Positions 63,107-64,000 of a stretch of DNA of 64,000 bases are shown piece by piece. The stretch covers positions 1-64,000 of the forward strand of contig NZ_SPQT01000035.1 of NCBI RefSeq assembly GCF_004571025.1, given 5' to 3'. Below the pieces are notes generated by a model, which saw nothing but the letters and a program-made list of their open reading frames with translations, searched no databases and was not told the DNA's origin. This DNA is from Bradyrhizobium niftali (GTDB taxonomy: Bacteria; Pseudomonadota; Alphaproteobacteria; Rhizobiales; Xanthobacteraceae). Each line of letters opens with the position of its first letter. The stretch's first letter is position 1. The translations under genes were made by a program, and so were the position numbers.

Positions 63107-64000
63107 TCACTCGCCCGGAACGAGGCGCCCGAGCGGCGGTTGCGCGGGGCGCCGCAGCTTGCGGCGCGACAGGTAGAGCAGGATGCCGGTGACCGAGAAC
63201 AGCGGCATCAGGGCTGCGGCAATCATGAACGCGAGCTTGCCGGGCCAGCCGAGGACCGCGCCGCGATGGATGTCGAGCACGTTGGCGATGATCTTCTCGC
63301 CGAACGTCTTGTCGGCGTAACGCTCCGCCGAGACCAGTTGACCGGTGACGGCATCGACGCGGAATTCGTCGCGCGTAGTATCGAGCGTGGAGTCCTTCCC
63401 CCACGACCGGATCCGGATCGCCGTGCCGGGGCCGGCCGGCAGCGTCAGCAAGGCCCTGGCGAAGCGGTCACCCTCCTCGCGCCGGAACGTCGCCCAGGCA
63501 CGGTCGAATCCGATCGGCACGGCCGGCTCGGAAGCGGCCGCCACGCGCGGCGCCTTTGCGGACATCTTGGGCTGCATTTTCGCGGCGACGACTTCCGGGC
63601 GCGACAGCAGCCAGACGACGCCGTCCTTGTACCAATCAAACGAGTACCAGAGCCCGGTGAGCGTCATCACCAGATAGACGGGCAGGACCCAAGTGCCGAT
63701 GACGGCATGCAGCGACCGGTGCAGCCCGCGGCCGCTGAGCCCGAGATTCGGCTTCAGCCACATCTTCACGCTGCCGGCACGGCGTGGCCAGCGCAGCACG
63801 AGGCCCGAGACCAGCATGACGATCAGGCCGAGCGCGGCGACACCGGTGATCTGGCGCCCCCAGCCCTTGGCGTCGCCGGGGATGAGCAGCCAGCGATGCA
63901 ACCTGCGAACGGTCGCGAAAAACTCTTCGCCGCGCGGCGAGCCCAGCACGCGCGCGTCATAGGGGTCGACATAGAGTGAAGCCGGCCGCCCACCCTGCTC
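63107..64000 (-). CDS. PepSY-TM domain membrane protein, truncated by the window edge
   Basis: The last 298 codons of this gene are present; the start lies beyond 64000, and the frame is open to the edge. It shows a PepSY segment (RPASLYVDPYDARVLG), then RRLHRWLLIP, and membrane helices near WVLPVYLVMTLTGLWYSFDW. A second PepSY-like segment follows (DEFRVDAVTGQLVSAERYAD), then a last helix. This is the layout of PepSY-associated transmembrane (FoxB/FegB-like) proteins. They often reduce or release iron from siderophores in the membrane. Siderophore genes may lie to the right. Confidence 0.85.
   Translation of the reverse strand, partial: EQGGRPASLYVDPYDARVLGSPRGEEFFATVRRLHRWLLIPGDAKGWGRQITGVAALGLIVMLVSGLVLRWPRRAGSVKMWLKPNLGLSGRGLHRSLHAVIGTWVLPVYLVMTLTGLWYSFDWYKDGVVWLLSRPEVVAAKMQPKMSAKAPRVAAASEPAVPIGFDRAWATFRREEGDRFARALLTLPAGPGTAIRIRSWGKDSTLDTTRDEFRVDAVTGQLVSAERYADKTFGEKIIANVLDIHRGAVLGWPGKLAFMIAAALMPLFSVTGILLYLSRRKLRRPAQPPLGRLVPGE

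Overview
The window looks like chromosomal DNA of a Bradyrhizobium-type alphaproteobacterium (Nitrobacteraceae). This rests on the uniformly high G+C and codon use, the density of ABC importers for peptides, Liv-type substrates and phosphonate, and the intergenic palindromic repeats scattered between operons. No rRNA, tRNA, transposase, phage or CRISPR feature was found. The species call is inference.

Layout. 1-9.5 kb: a peptide-type ABC importer operon on the minus strand (solute-binding protein, two permeases, ATPase, small GatC/AtzG-like protein, amidase, second ATPase). A paralogous solute-binding gene is transcribed divergently from it. The 200-bp gap between the two binding proteins carries two head-to-head sequences that match the sigma-54 -24/-12 consensus, so a nitrogen-controlled amide or peptide scavenging system is likely. 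9.7-19.6 kb: a candidate surface-adhesion module. It holds a CHASE2 adenylate cyclase, a 1651-residue FecR/VCBS-repeat protein that looks like a type I secretion substrate, a long AT-richer divergent region, a periplasmic transglutaminase-like cysteine protease of the LapG superfamily, and a protein with two LprI-like segments. 19.8-26.7 kb: a Liv-type importer (H-M-G-F) with a fatty acyl-CoA ligase and a solute-binding protein on the same strand, which suggests uptake followed by CoA activation of an organic acid. 26.8-29.2 kb: an ABC ATPase and membrane-protein pair. 29.3-33.2 kb: assorted single genes (degenerate metallo-beta-lactamase fold, DUF1579-like, amidohydrolase, cupin, unknown). 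33.4-38.0 kb: M29 aminopeptidase, fumarase/aspartase-superfamily lyase, and a winged-helix/TPR regulator. 38.1-44.4 kb: a phosphonate locus, phnC-phnD-phnE-phnE on the minus strand and hexapeptide transferase-phnM-DUF1045 on the plus strand. Each direction has its own Pho-box-like array, but no C-P lyase core lies in the window. 44.4-50.0 kb: a selenium-binding/methanethiol oxidase-like gene overlapping a membrane-protein gene, a DHDPS-family aldolase/lyase, and a chemoreceptor. 50.1-55.0 kb: marR-enoyl-CoA hydratase, and tetR divergent from an EmrAB-like efflux pair. 55.0-64.0 kb: tannase/feruloyl-esterase family enzyme, patatin-GntP permease pair, serA-type dehydrogenase, triple-rhodanese protein, a small exported protein, and a PepSY-TM protein running off the right edge.

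The best candidates for something not well described are three. The first is the adhesin/protease/CHASE2-cyclase module. The second is the amidase with its small partner, tightly coupled inside the peptide importer operon under predicted sigma-54 control. The third is the split phosphonate locus with paired Pho boxes. All functions are read from sequence motifs and context only; no database search was run.
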